NCBI GenBank assembly: GCA_947034895.1
Contig: OX344763.1
Span: forward strand, 83,657,093 to 83,721,092
From: Rhytidiadelphus loreus
Lineage: Eukaryota; Streptophyta; Bryopsida; Hypnales; Hylocomiaceae
Length of the DNA: 64,000 bases
Reading direction: 5' to 3'
The first letter of the stretch is position 1, and each line of letters starts with the position of its first letter. Positions 49,775 through 60,879 of this stretch are shown here, in pieces. The position numbers and the translations under genes are program-made. The notes below the pieces were generated by a model. It did not search any database. It saw only the letters and a list, made by a program, of their open reading frames with translations, and had not been told where the DNA came from.

Positions 49775-50115
49775 TTGAAGCCAATAGAATCAAAGAAAAA
49801 AAAGAATAAAGATGGGATGGACAAGGAGTGGTGCATCAAAGGTGATTCCCGATGTGACCAACGGGAAGGTGAAGTAGTGGAAGGGATTCTCACACAAGGG
49901 TCAACTTCTTCGAACTCAAGTGGAGTCTGGGAGGTCTGCGGTTCGATTCCCAACTCCGTGTGCATGATGTAGGAGGTTATAGTTGGGTCTTACGGGTTTG
50001 GTCAAGGGGCACTTTGAATTTCGCACTGAGATGAAAAACATTTCAGTGCGAAATTCGAAGTGCCCCTTGGCTCAATCCTCGAAGCACGTCGCGTGGCCTA
50101 TACCGAGGTCTTCAC
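49775..50115 (+). repeat. SINE-like unit with hairpin, copy 2
   Basis: Head with GATTCCCGATGTGACCAACG, B-box-like GGTTCGATTCCC at about 49942, hairpin 50005-50068 with stem AAGGGGCACTTTGAATTTCG against CGAAATTCGAAGTGCCCCTT, and tail CCTATACCGAGGTCTTCACG. Nearly identical to copy 3 outside the stem. 50116-51990 has no gene; its AT-rich sequence partly repeats 44.6-45.1 kb. Confidence 0.7.
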
Positions 50116-52004
50116 GGGATTTTTTGAAACTTTAAAGTATCTAATTCGTAATGATATAGAGTATTTTAGAATTCAATTGTGCCAAATCTTTATTTAATTA
50201 GAATTGTTCGTCATTAGGGACAATGACGAATAAATACTTGTGAATGAAATTTGATTTTACAATACGGGGTGTTTGCTTTATCTATGTAGGGTCAAAAGAT
50301 AAGTTTAACTTAACAATTAGAGTGCATTATTTACTAATGAACCCCTAAGAGCCTATGCCTTTCCAAGTGTAAGGTAGGAGGCTCAGAAATGGTGCACCTA
50401 AGGGCTGGTCTGCCTTTTTCGTGTATTTCTTTGGACGGGAATATTTTTAGCTCATTTTTCAGACAAAGAGAAATTGATGAGGAATCTAACCCAAGTGGTT
50501 TCATATTTTTCCAAAGATTTTTGAATTACTTATGAATTTTCAAACGAGTTGGGTCATAGGTCCCTATTTGTGACCCTAGATCTTTCATGAATGGTTCACT
50601 TGCAATTCTAAATAAAAATGGAGAAAACACAGAGAATGATTGGCTCTTCCAATTAATAATGTTTTCTTCCTTGGTTCATTCAAAGAATGTATTGGTCAAT
50701 TTCAGAACTTTAGATGCACCATTCCACAACCATTTATAGGAGCCATTCTTAATGCCCGCACTCTTTCACAACCTCCTACCTTAGTTTTTATGTTTTGAAA
50801 AGAGCATGGACTTGTAGTTATTCCCATTGAAGCAAGTTTCCTATTTATTTTTTAATCTAAACGTATGAATGTTTAAACAACTTGCTTGTTAGTATGCACA
50901 TTCATTTTGAGTGCAAAATTGCGGAAGAGTTTTAAGATTATAACAAGAGAAATGTACATTCTTCACTTCGAGTGTATTACCCCTCTCCACAACCATTTTA
51001 AAGTTTGCAGAAAAAAAGTTTCTTGGGATTGGAGGAAAAATGAAGAAGTATACAGAAATTGATTCTATAATTCAAGATGTTGGCTTCTTGTTCAAGTGAA
51101 CCCCTAAGTGACCCCGAGGACAGGATGGGTCCTCAACCAATTTCCTAAGTTAAACAAAACCTTACCAAATTACTATATGTAGTAATTCATATTTTTGGAA
51201 AATTCTTTTTGAAGTTTAGTTTTAGCTTCAAAAATCTGATTTTGAAAATGATTGATTATGATTTTTCTATTTAAGATTTTGTGCATGGGTGTACACTTGC
51301 AATCTTGACTTTTTGTAGTGTTGAGGGCTCTTAGGAATGAGCCTCAAACACACTAAATCTTTGAGAAAATATCACATTACAAATGAAATTTATAAAAATG
51401 ATAAAGTAGATTTTGAGAAGTTATAAATTGATTGGGTTTATGCACCTTAGGCCCTTTAAGCTCATATTTTTTAGGTGACGAACTTTTTAGATTTCACATT
51501 TGAAAAGAGGATTGAAATACTTCAAATCACTTTCACAGATTTAACACCCTCATGATAAAACATTATAATCTTTCAATAAATTAGAGGTATTGTTGTGTTT
51601 TCTTTTCTAATGTGATCTCTAATACGTCTAGTTTGAATTTACACGGTTACAATTCAAAAAGAATGGATAGAACGTATCAAAATGTTGGATTTTTGTTCAA
51701 TTTAGAGCAAATTCTAGAAGCTTAGCAAATTCCAAGGTCATTTTGGGGTTCAAGCAAATTCATAAACCATCCTAAAATGCGTTGGGCATTTCAGGGTTTA
51801 GGTTTGCGTTTCTGGTTCTAGTTTGCGAGGGCTTTGTAGGGTTTTTGGTTCATCATTGTAGGGCTTGAGGATATTGAAGCCTTGTTAGGGACCATTTAAT
51901 AAAATGATCATGTGATATAATTGTAAGCTATCTAGAGATTATTCTATGATCTCACCTACCATGACTGCAGTCTTCTGTAAGTCACTCTTTCAAATACCAA
52001 TGTA

Positions 52005-52225
52005 GGGGCGACCGCAGGTGAGGCGACCGCGGGTCCAGAAAAGGGGGAAACTAGGGACTTCTTTCTGCGGTGCTGGGGCGACCTCGGGTGGGGCGACTGC
52101 GGGTAGGGCGACCGCGGGTCCAGAGAGGAGGGAAGAACTCACGCATTTTTGCTTCCCTCTTTTCTGGGACTTGGGCGACCGTGGGTAGGGCGACTTCGGG
52201 TGGGGCGACTTCGGGTCCAAACGTT
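52005..52225 (+). repeat. GC-rich 14-mer array without an adjacent gene, copy 2
   Basis: Units GGGCGACCGCGGGTCC, GGGCGACCTCGGGT and GGGCGACTTCGGGT separated by blocks such as GAAACTAGGGACTTCTTTC. It is the mirror image of the array at 46080-46475 and is followed by a SINE-like unit. Confidence 0.85.
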
Positions 52226-52254
52226 GAGACTATTTCGTGTTGGGCAGCTGATGG

Positions 52255-52605
52255 TATTTTGAAGCCCAATAGAATCAAAGAAAAAAAAGAATAAAGATGG
52301 GATGGACAAGGAGTGGTGCATCAAAGGTGATTCCCGATGTGACCAACGGGAAGGTGAAGTAGTGGAAGGGATTCTCACACAAGGGTCAACTTCTTCGAAT
52401 TCAAGTGGAGTCTGGGAGGTCTACGGTTCAATTCCCAACTCCGTGTGCATGATATAGGAGGTTATGGTTGGGTCTTACAGGTTTGGTCAAGGACCACTTT
52501 GAATTGCGCACTGAGATGAAAAACATTTCGGTGCGGAATTCAAAGTGGTCCTTGGCTCAATCCTCGAAGCACGTCGCGTGGCCTATACCGAGGTCTTCAC
52601 GGGAT
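52255..52605 (+). repeat. SINE-like unit with hairpin, copy 3
   Basis: Same head and tail as copy 2. The hairpin at 52489-52552 has stem AAGGACCACTTTGAATTGCG against a complementary right arm ending AAAGTGGTCCTT. Compared with copy 2, the GGGGC/GCCCC pairs have become GGACC/GGTCC, so both sides changed together. 52606-53720 is AT-rich and mirrors 44.6-45.6 kb. Confidence 0.7.
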
Positions 52606-53721
52606 TTTTTGAAACTTTAAAGTAACTAATTTGTAATGATATAGAGTATTTTAGAATTCAATTGTGGTAAATCATTATTTAATTAGATTTGTTCGTCATT
52701 ATGGAGAATGACGAATAAATACTTGTGAATGAAATTTGATTTTACAAGACGGGTGTTTGCTTAATCTATGTAGGGTCAAAAGATAAGTTTAACTTAACAA
52801 TTAGAGTGCATTACTAATAAAGTCCTAAGTGCCTTAAGCCTTTCCCTCTTGTATTTTTTCTATGAAAATTGAGCATGGACTTATAGTAATTGCCATTGAA
52901 GCAAGTACCCTAAACCCGAAAATCTAACCGTATGAATGTTTAATTAGCTTGTGTAGTTGTGTATTAGTATGCACGTTTCCTTTGAGTGCAAAATTGGATA
53001 AGAGTTGTGAGATGATAACCAAGAAAATTTTCATTTTCTTTATTGATTGTATTGCTTATAAAAGAAAATTGGGATTGAAGGTGAAATGAAGAACTACAAA
53101 TTATATTGGCACTCTAAAATGTTCTCTTCCAAAACTTAATATCACTTGAATAGCTATTAAACTCATTACAGGTTGGGAATATTTTTAATTCTAGTGGCCT
53201 ACGATTTCACTACCACCTATTCATTGATACATAAATTTTTTTGCTCAGGCAAGGGTGTGCATTGAAGCATTTGACACTCAAGGAAACACTATCGTAAATA
53301 TTTTTTTAGTTGGGGAGTTTCTCCAAATCCGACGTCCATTGGATTTTAAAGAGGGTTCCTTTCTCCATTTGTGTGGATGTGAAAGTAAAGATAAGGTAGA
53401 AGACTTTGAAATGGAGCGGGCATTAATAATGGACTCTATAAGTGGCTTTGAAATGGACAATCTGTAGTTCATAAATTGACCTCCATAATCATTAAATGAT
53501 TCGAGAAAAAAAAATTATGAATTGTAAGAGCCAATCCATTATCTTTACTTTCCCATTTATGTTTAGAAGTTGCAAGTGAACATTTTGCAGAAGACCTAGG
53601 GGCATAAATAGGGACCTATGACAGAAGTCCTTTGGAAATTTATAAGTAATTATAAAATACTTCCAAAAATATGAAACCACTTGTGTTAGATTCCTCTTTT
53701 ATTTGTCTTTGCCTGAAAAAT

Positions 53722-53940
53722 CACCCGAAGTCGCCGAGGGACCCGCACCCGAAGTCGCCCAGGGACCCGCACCCGAAGTCGCCCAGGGATCCGCACCCGC
53801 GGTCGCCTTGTGGACCTGTGGTCGCCTGGGTACCCGCAGTCGCCCTTGTTCGGTCGGGGGACCCGCACTCGCCCTACTTGGAGGACCCGCACTCGCCCTC
53901 CCGCGACCGCTAGTCCCAGTACAAATGGGGTGGGGTGGAC
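53722..53940 (-). promoter_or_regulatory. GGGCGAC array upstream of cargo gene B
   Basis: Units CACCCGAAGTCGCC and ACCCGCGGTCGCC, 310-530 bp upstream of the ATG at 54255. Relative to this plus-strand gene, the sense is the same as at the minus-strand genes. Confidence 0.8.
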
Positions 53941-54254
53941 TTGCGGTCGTCAGTCCCCCTACTTCTGTGCAAAGGCTGTCATCCACCTTGAAGTGGCTGA
54001 CTGCATGTGCGTGAGGCAGGGATTGGGGAATGAAGGAATTTCATTCTTCTCATTCCATGCATGTCTAAACCGCGGTGTTTCGTAAACTTGACCCTATCCG
54101 CTACGATCTTTGAACCTTGAACATCTACTTATGCTTCGATATTTGTAAATGTGTCACACGTATGATTACTAGTTTCACTTAGTTAGAGTAAGTATTTTGG
54201 CATTGAGACTTTTATATAGTATATATTGCTTAGTTATACATACGTTGTTAAAAC

Positions 54255-55748
54255 ATGGAGCGTACGACCTCGCCATCTCCTCCTACCATACCTACTCCAT
54301 TGACTCCGCAAGAGAAAAGGGCGATGAAGGACAAGGGTCGAAAACGGTCAGGCAAGAAGCACAAGAAGCGCGTGGCCATATTACTTCATCCGAAGATTAA
54401 GGCTTTTAAGGGTTGGAGGGATGAACCAGAGCCTTGGAGTTACCGGACTGTTGCGAAGTATGTGGATTGGTGCCACATCAGCAAGTTATTTCCGTTGTGT
54501 CGTCACCCTTTGCACGTTCAAAACCAAAAGGTTAACCTTGCGTATGCTACGGACACAAGGTTCATGCGTAGATGCTGCGAAGTATGGACCCTTCTATATT
54601 TGGAGACCAAGGTGTACAGAAACGATAATTTCAGTTTCTTTCTTGTACGAATGGTGTATGCCGAAGTTGTTTTGAAGAAGGTAGTCGATTGGACAACACT
54701 CCCAGAAATGCCTATTGCGGTCCGTCCGGACCAAAAAGAGTAGGAGGAAGCCTCCAACTTGTGGGCAAAGTATCCTCTTGATATAAGCAAGATGATGACA
54801 CCGATTAAGCGTGGAGCATCATTTGTTGCTGATGAAGAAGTAGTTTGGTCTTCCACTTCTTCCTCAGACGAGCACACCCATGAGTACAACGGATATTCCT
54901 TCTCTAGCAATGATGAAGATGTTTTTGTCACCGAGTCCAAGAAGTCTTTGGATGTGGGCCTTCAGAAGAAGAAAGATCGTGGAAAAGAGCCCATTACCTC
55001 AACCAACCATGAAGAAGTCTTGGAAAAAGTTGACCCCATGGAAGTGGAGGACTTTTCCACAGAGGAGTGTGCGATGCTAGAAGGTGATAGTGATTCATCA
55101 GACAATGAGGAGACCTTGATTGCCAAAATCGAGAGTGCACGTTTATCATTGAGTACAAAGAGTGAGGAACTGAAGAATTTGAAGGAACGCGAAGTGTCTT
55201 CTCCCACTGAAGCTTATTTGAAGCAACAATTGAGGTCTCTCAACCAAATACTCAAAGAGAGAGATGACGATTTTGTTGCTTTTAAGAAGAATGGAGACCA
55301 GTATTTAACTAAACAGAGCACCGGGAAATTGTCGCAAGCTGACCATTGTTTATTGTGGGAATCAAAATTAGAAACCCTGCAACGCAGACGTAGGAAAGCA
55401 CAGAATGAGCGGCGAGCACTGCGTGTTCAAATTACCGAAGAAGAAAAGAAATATTACGAAGCGGCCAAAAAACATGTCAAGGAGGTGGACGTTTTGGCAA
55501 CGGCCTCGACATACGGTAATCTACCAGAGGAGTTAGAAATGCTTCGGAATTTGGTGAAGTTCCATGAGACTAGAGTACAAGTGTTGGAAGACGAGTTTGT
55601 GGATGTGAGAGCCGAAAGCGAGTATTATACGCAGTGGATGAAGTGGATGAAGGATACAACGGGAAAGAGAGGTGAAGAATACGAGAAAGTGGGTCCTCCT
55701 CCTAATATGAGTGACTTCCTAAACCAAAAAGAGGTTTTTAGAAAGTAG
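54255..55748 (+). CDS. WCHI-domain / coiled-coil cargo protein B
   Basis: Start ATG 54255. The frame is open for 497 codons except for one TAG at codon 163 (54741-54743), and ends TAG at 55746. Residues 39-149 carry the shared domain: VAILLHPKIKAFKGW, YVDWCHISKLFPLCRH (WCHI at 72-75), VNL, RRCCEVWTLLY, MVYAEVVLKKVVDW. An acidic Ser-rich segment follows, then a long coiled coil. It is the mirror-image paralogue of gene A. The basic N-terminal run KDKGRKRSGKKHKKR suggests nuclear targeting. It is unclear whether the single TAG truncates the protein to the WCHI domain alone. Confidence 0.75.
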
Positions 55749-57693
55749 TGTACCGCATTTTGGTGAACAATATTGTAAATTTGTAAGTAAGATCCAATTT
55801 TGGATATTGCAGCTCTCTCGTGATTTAGTAAAGAATATGCTACAATTTTTTTGGCATTCAAAGTTCACGTGGTTTTTTAATAATTATTGTACACTTTGTA
55901 ATGTGTATTGCTGATTTCTGAACTTAGTGTATTCGCGAAATATTTAGTCACAGCTTTTGAAACCAATGTAGTACAAGAACAGAAGACCTAATGTTGCTCA
56001 AATCAATTTTGTTATGTCATTTTATTCTGGATTTGTACTAGAAATGTTTATCTTGATATTTATTGGGTGAAAACATAGCCCTAAAGACCTAACCCTCTAC
56101 AGTTAAAATAACCAATTGCTTCATTTTCTAGCTAATTTCCATCGCTACTTACATGGCTTGGTGAATTTTCAAATGATTCCAATAGGTTTTTTCCATTTTC
56201 AGTGTTTTTCTAAACCCATAAAGTCCGAAGGCCATTTTTAGGTGAAGAAAAAATCAAAACTGTCATTTCTATAATTCTATTGTGTTTGTCCAAAGAAAAA
56301 AATAAACTTTTGTGGAACTGAAGCTGAGGATCTTGAACTTCACTTGTTTAAGATTTTGTGGTTAAAATTGTATGATGTTTGACTGTACAGATTTAGAGAT
56401 ATGAGCATTCAAAGTTGAAGAACAATTTTTTTGCAACATTGGACTACACTTTCAGACGACTTTGATTGCTATTTCTTCCAAAAATGTGCACTATGGAATT
56501 TGAATTTAAAATTTATTGTGTTGAAGAATTGAGTTGGGAGTGTAGGAAAAAAAAATTCAAAAAATAATAACTTCCTTTTCATACTTCAAAAAATTGTCAA
56601 GTAGAAGTAGATCCAAGGTTAAAAGAAAAACTAAATTGATAATAGCTCTTACATGGGATTGGAACACAAAAATCCGTTAGTCCCAACGGTGAGATTGTTG
56701 TAGGAAGCAAACTTCTCCTTTAAAATAAACTAATTAGAGAAAATTTGAAAATTGCATTTTCAAATGAATTCTATAAGTTATTTTTTGAAATATTTGTTTA
56801 CATTGCCTTAAAAAGAACAGGGTTCTTAACTTGCACATCACTAATGAAAATGGAATGAATCAAATCTTTTTATGTAGACAAAAACATGAACAAAATTAAA
56901 TCTATTTTGGATTTTTGCAATGTTTTTTGTACTGCCTGCCGAGTTTAGTTCTAGGTATTTTGTGGCGTAACTTTTGCTTCCGGACACCAATTGAAATAAA
57001 AATTATATTCCCTCAAAGCTTATCAGATTTTATCTTTTCACAAAAAATTTCAAAAAATTAGGGTACAATTTCAAGCCATAGAAACTTGCCCAAATTCCAA
57101 ATTGTCTCTAGAGGGGACAATGGGACTTAAGGGGTTCATCATGTTCACTTTTTCTGTTTATGGAACTAAAATGATAACAATTACAATCTTCCATGATATG
57201 AATTGAGATAATGAGATTGCTTACAATGATATACAATTTTGAATTCTAAGTAATAAAATTTAAAGTTTACAGTTGAATTAATTTTAGAAGCTTAAATGTC
57301 AATGCAAATGACAATGTCAAAGTGAACTTCAACTTTAATAGCTCTTTGATAATAAGCTTCATACAATCAATTGTACCACATATTTGATTTTGTTCGAACA
57401 TAGTAAAGTCTTTGGAGTAGAAAATAATGTAGAATATGTTTCAAAAATGAAGGCACTGTAATATTCTCGGTAATATTGCAATACAAATGTGTAGCATACA
57501 ATCATAGAAGGCTCGAAGTTGGCCTATATGGAACAAAACAAAAAGACTGAGAGCTACACGCTTCTACCATATATAATACGCTTCTATATACTAGGGGTTT
57601 GACATTATATATCCTTGGACGTAAACCAAGTAACCAAAGGAGAAATGAAGTCCATCATTAAATTCTCAGACGTCAAATCCATTTGGATTGTTT
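55749..57693. other. AT-rich non-coding spacer of the giant hAT
   Basis: No supported gene. The segment 56.87-57.13 kb is the inverted counterpart of 41.29-41.6 kb. The rest is unassigned. Confidence 0.6.
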
Positions 57694-60174
57694 TTACTTC
57701 TTAGAAGAACTTGCTTCACCATGTGAAGGTTGAAGTGCCTCTTGAAGGACTATCTTCTTCTTTGCACGAGTTCGTGAAGCTGGCCCTTCCGCATTCAAAA
57801 TGAATTCCAAGACGTTGGAATCTTGGAGAGCTTGTAGGGTCCTTGTGGTTTGTGGAGAATGTGCTTCCAAAAGATAGTTCAATGCTTGACTTTGGTAATA
57901 AGGTCCATACGTAGAGTCCATGCAAGCCATGTTAGTCATGTCTTCAAGAGAGGCAAATTGATTGCGATCGGGTCCCCTTTTACCTTCATTATCCCAACGG
58001 TGTCCTTCCGGATGAGGACCCCATTTGAATTCTCCCGAGCTCTTCTCGAAGTATCCACCAAGGCATTGGTAGAAGAATGCCCTTCTCCCTTCATTGTGTG
58101 GACCTTTTCCCATCAACTTCGGTGCCACTTTGACAATCTCCGCCGGGTCAGTTTCCCAGTTCAATTGAGAGCTACTAGGTGCCTTTTCATCATCATGTAG
58201 CCCTTGACGCCAGCTCCAAACGAGGTCACGACCCCACAGTGTCGTATTAGTCGTCGTTTCAACGCTATGTTCCCAAGAAGGTGGCATGTACGTCATCAAG
58301 TTGAACATGGCATACAAGCGATCATGGAATGGTGCTGAACAAAGTACACAACGTCGTCTAATGAGGCATCCCATAAGGAGGCATTGAGGATGGTACACAT
58401 GTGCACATGACCCGAGAGCCCAACCACCTTCAGGGCCAAATTGCTCTTGACAAATGGGGCATTTTGTATGGTCGAGTACGAAAGCTGCAAGTTGTGGCCA
58501 TAGTAGCTTTTGGTCCTTCACCTCCATGTGATTAGACATTTGCTTTGCATGGTCCCAGCCCTGTTGTGCCCAATCTATAATATTTGTGTCTGCCAACATC
58601 GGCATGTTTTCAGGAAACATGTCATCTAAGAGTGCCCAGGATGTGAGTCCATTCTCACGTTTAGGTAAAGCTGCAACAAAATTCTTTGAAACCTTATCTA
58701 ATTCCTTGGCTATTTGCTGCGATCTGTCCACGGAGAGAATGCACGCCACCTTCCAATGGTAGTACGTGGCAACCAATTGATCCAACCGTTGTTGAAGCTT
58801 TTCGTTCTGCTTTTCAAGGTCTCTTTCTTTGTCACTCTGCCTTGATTGTTGAACTGTTGGAAATGAGAGTGAATCTTGGGTCCCATGAATATCGTTCGTG
58901 TCAGTGGTCGTGTCTCCGCCAATCGTAGTGAGGAACGCACTTCGATTATTTTGCAAAACCTTAGCACGCTTGGAAGGTGGTGGATGGCAAGGAACATCGT
59001 CGGTAAGGTCCCCCACAACTTTGTCTAGATGATGTGGATCATGGTCAACAAAAGCCTCATCCATATCTGACAAAGTGAAAGCACCAGCCTGATTTTCTCG
59101 TAGGGCTTGAAGCTCGGTAGATTGTCGTGCAATGAGAGCATCTTTCAGTTGGCACTGTCCTTGCAATTTCTTCAAGTTACTTTCCAATGAAGCAATCTTG
59201 TTGTCTTTGATCTGTATGATGTTTTGAGCCTTTGCTAGGGTCAGAGTGTTGTGACCTACATCCACTCGGGATTGAAGAGTTGGTGCACCAACAATTGTTT
59301 CATTGGGCCCTTCATCGTTGCAACTGAATTCGAAGACATCACTTGGATTCTGTGCAGGCAATGGTGGATTTGAAGCTGATGGAGAAGCCCCTTGTGGTCC
59401 AATTCGTGTAGTGAAACGTCGCACTCTTAACGATTGTCCCGATTTACGTCCCCGTGATGTTCCGACGCCGTGGATAATTTCATTCTGATTTGGGGGGAGG
59501 CCGATAGGTAGTTCCGTGGCTCGTTCTACCCGAAGCACCCGCGTACCATCTGAATTGTCATCCTCTTCTGATGACTCTGTGTCAATTTCAACATGGGCCT
59601 GATTCCTAGGAACACTTCGAAAAGGACCCAATCCACCCTTTGGAAAAAGGAGAATTCCTTTTGGTATGCACCCGTCCTCTGGACGGGTTACGTGAGGACT
59701 AGATTTGATCGTGCTCCAATCGACTTCTTTCTTCAATGCCACTTCAGCATAGGCTCCTCTGGCAAGGAAAAGAGGGGCCTCATTCCTTTCTACAGAGGCC
59801 GTATTGTAGAGAGCTTGCCACAATTCAATGCACCTGTTCACGAATATTTCATTCTCACAGAACTTCAAGTTCGCCTTGTTGGTGTGTCGATGATGATGAT
59901 GACGCCATGCTGGAAAGAACTTGCTGATGTGGCACCACTCAATGTAATCTTCGCAAGTTTGTATTGACCATGGCTCAGGCTCCTCGTTCCACCCCTTGAA
60001 AGCAATGTGGTCAGCACTATTCAACACATGCAATCGCTTTCGGTGACAAGTACCCCTACGCTTCCGTTCCTTGTCTTTTTGAATCTTTTGCAATCCCAAA
60101 CCACGACGTGGACGTGGAGCCGGTGGAGGGGCTTCAGCAAGAAATTCTCCAATGGTATTGTCTCCACTAGCCAT
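57694..60174 (-). CDS. WCHI-domain protein C with RING-H2 finger
   Basis: The start chosen is ATG 60174 (MASGDNTIGEF), because extending upstream would translate the GC-rich array. 826 residues, uninterrupted. Residues 47-158 hold the shared domain: IAFKGWNEEPEPW, YIEWCHISKFFPAWRH (WCHI 80-83), ANL, RCIELWQALY, AYAEVALKKEVDW. A disordered middle and two coiled-coil stretches follow. Residues 572-612 form a RING-H2 finger, spaced C-x2-C-x14-C-x-H-x2-H-x2-C-x10-C-x2-C, consistent with a ubiquitin E3 ligase. The C-terminus is Lys/Ser-rich. The role in the element is unknown; targeting host or transposase proteins for ubiquitination is only an inference. Confidence 0.85.
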   Translation of the reverse strand: MASGDNTIGEFLAEAPPPAPRPRRGLGLQKIQKDKERKRRGTCHRKRLHVLNSADHIAFKGWNEEPEPWSIQTCEDYIEWCHISKFFPAWRHHHHRHTNKANLKFCENEIFVNRCIELWQALYNTASVERNEAPLFLARGAYAEVALKKEVDWSTIKSSPHVTRPEDGCIPKGILLFPKGGLGPFRSVPRNQAHVEIDTESSEEDDNSDGTRVLRVERATELPIGLPPNQNEIIHGVGTSRGRKSGQSLRVRRFTTRIGPQGASPSASNPPLPAQNPSDVFEFSCNDEGPNETIVGAPTLQSRVDVGHNTLTLAKAQNIIQIKDNKIASLESNLKKLQGQCQLKDALIARQSTELQALRENQAGAFTLSDMDEAFVDHDPHHLDKVVGDLTDDVPCHPPPSKRAKVLQNNRSAFLTTIGGDTTTDTNDIHGTQDSLSFPTVQQSRQSDKERDLEKQNEKLQQRLDQLVATYYHWKVACILSVDRSQQIAKELDKVSKNFVAALPKRENGLTSWALLDDMFPENMPMLADTNIIDWAQQGWDHAKQMSNHMEVKDQKLLWPQLAAFVLDHTKCPICQEQFGPEGGWALGSCAHVYHPQCLLMGCLIRRRCVLCSAPFHDRLYAMFNLMTYMPPSWEHSVETTTNTTLWGRDLVWSWRQGLHDDEKAPSSSQLNWETDPAEIVKVAPKLMGKGPHNEGRRAFFYQCLGGYFEKSSGEFKWGPHPEGHRWDNEGKRGPDRNQFASLEDMTNMACMDSTYGPYYQSQALNYLLEAHSPQTTRTLQALQDSNVLEFILNAEGPASRTRAKKKIVLQEALQPSHGEASSSKK

Positions 60175-60359
60175 GGTGGGTTGTTGAAATGAAGGTCCTA
60201 AAAAATGTAGAGGGATTGTTGAAATCAAACCACTAGAAAAAGAACCTTGGATGAAAGTAGTCAAATAGTAAATTTTCAACACCAAATGCTTATGCATGTA
60301 GCCAGAAAGGGATACAAGCCAAGAAGCCTTAGTGATGAACATGGGAGAATGAAGATTTG

Positions 60360-60800
60360 GCGACTTCATATATAGGCGAACCCGGGTGTGGATGCAAAAT
60401 GGGCGCGTGCGGGTCACGTAGGCGACCAGCGGTTTTGGAGGGGCGACCAGCGGTCCTGGGGGGGCGACTGCGGGTCCTGGAGGGGCGACTGCGGGTCCCG
60501 GGGGGTGACCGTAGGTCCTGGGGGGGGCGGGTGCAAGTGACGAAGGGCGAGTGCGGGTCTTGGATGAGGACAAGTGCGCCGACGGGTGCGGGTATCGGCG
60601 ACCGCGACCTAGTACCCGTGTTCGCCTAAGACCTGTAGTCGCCCCATACCCGCAGTCGCCCCTACCCGAAGTCGCCCCGGACCCGCGGTCGCCTCACACC
60701 CGAAGTCGCCCTCACCCGAGGTCGCCCCACCCGAAGTCGCCCCCTACCCGAAGTCGCCCCCTACCCGAAGTCGCCCTCACCCGAGGTCGCCCAACATTTG
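60360..60800. promoter_or_regulatory. Promoter-proximal and right subterminal GGGCGAC arrays, opposite orientations
   Basis: From 60360 to about 60600 the units read GGGCGACTGCGGGTCC, the sense of the upstream arrays for gene C (ATG 60174). From about 60600 to 60800 they flip to CCCGAAGTCGCCCC. The flipped part lies about 155-350 bp from the element's right end and is inverted relative to the left subterminal array, so the two form subterminal inverted repeats. Confidence 0.85.
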
Positions 60801-60879
60801 CCACGCGGCTGCCACATGGCAGCCAGGTAAGCCTAGGTAAATGGGGGGTAAATTCCAGAAAAGTCAAAGGGTAAAGTTG

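Larger units (their letters stand above)
41296..57135. repeat. Degenerate giant inverted duplication centred near 49.15 kb
   Basis: Matching inverted segments include about 41296-41360 with 57075-57135, 44640-44870 with 53490-53720, 45000-45070 with about 53360-53460, and 46470-46600 with 51880-52010. All pairs give a midpoint close to 49.15-49.2 kb. The two WCHI/coiled-coil genes (42473-44050 minus and 54255-55748 plus) occupy mirror positions with the same midpoint. The kinase gene and a third copy of the flank (about 49.6-50.9 kb) lie in the centre. Confidence 0.8.

Noticed and set aside
57694..60573. A 959-residue version of the RING protein starting at 60573
   Set aside because: The extra N-terminus translates the upstream GC-rich array; ATG 60174 fits the paralogues better.
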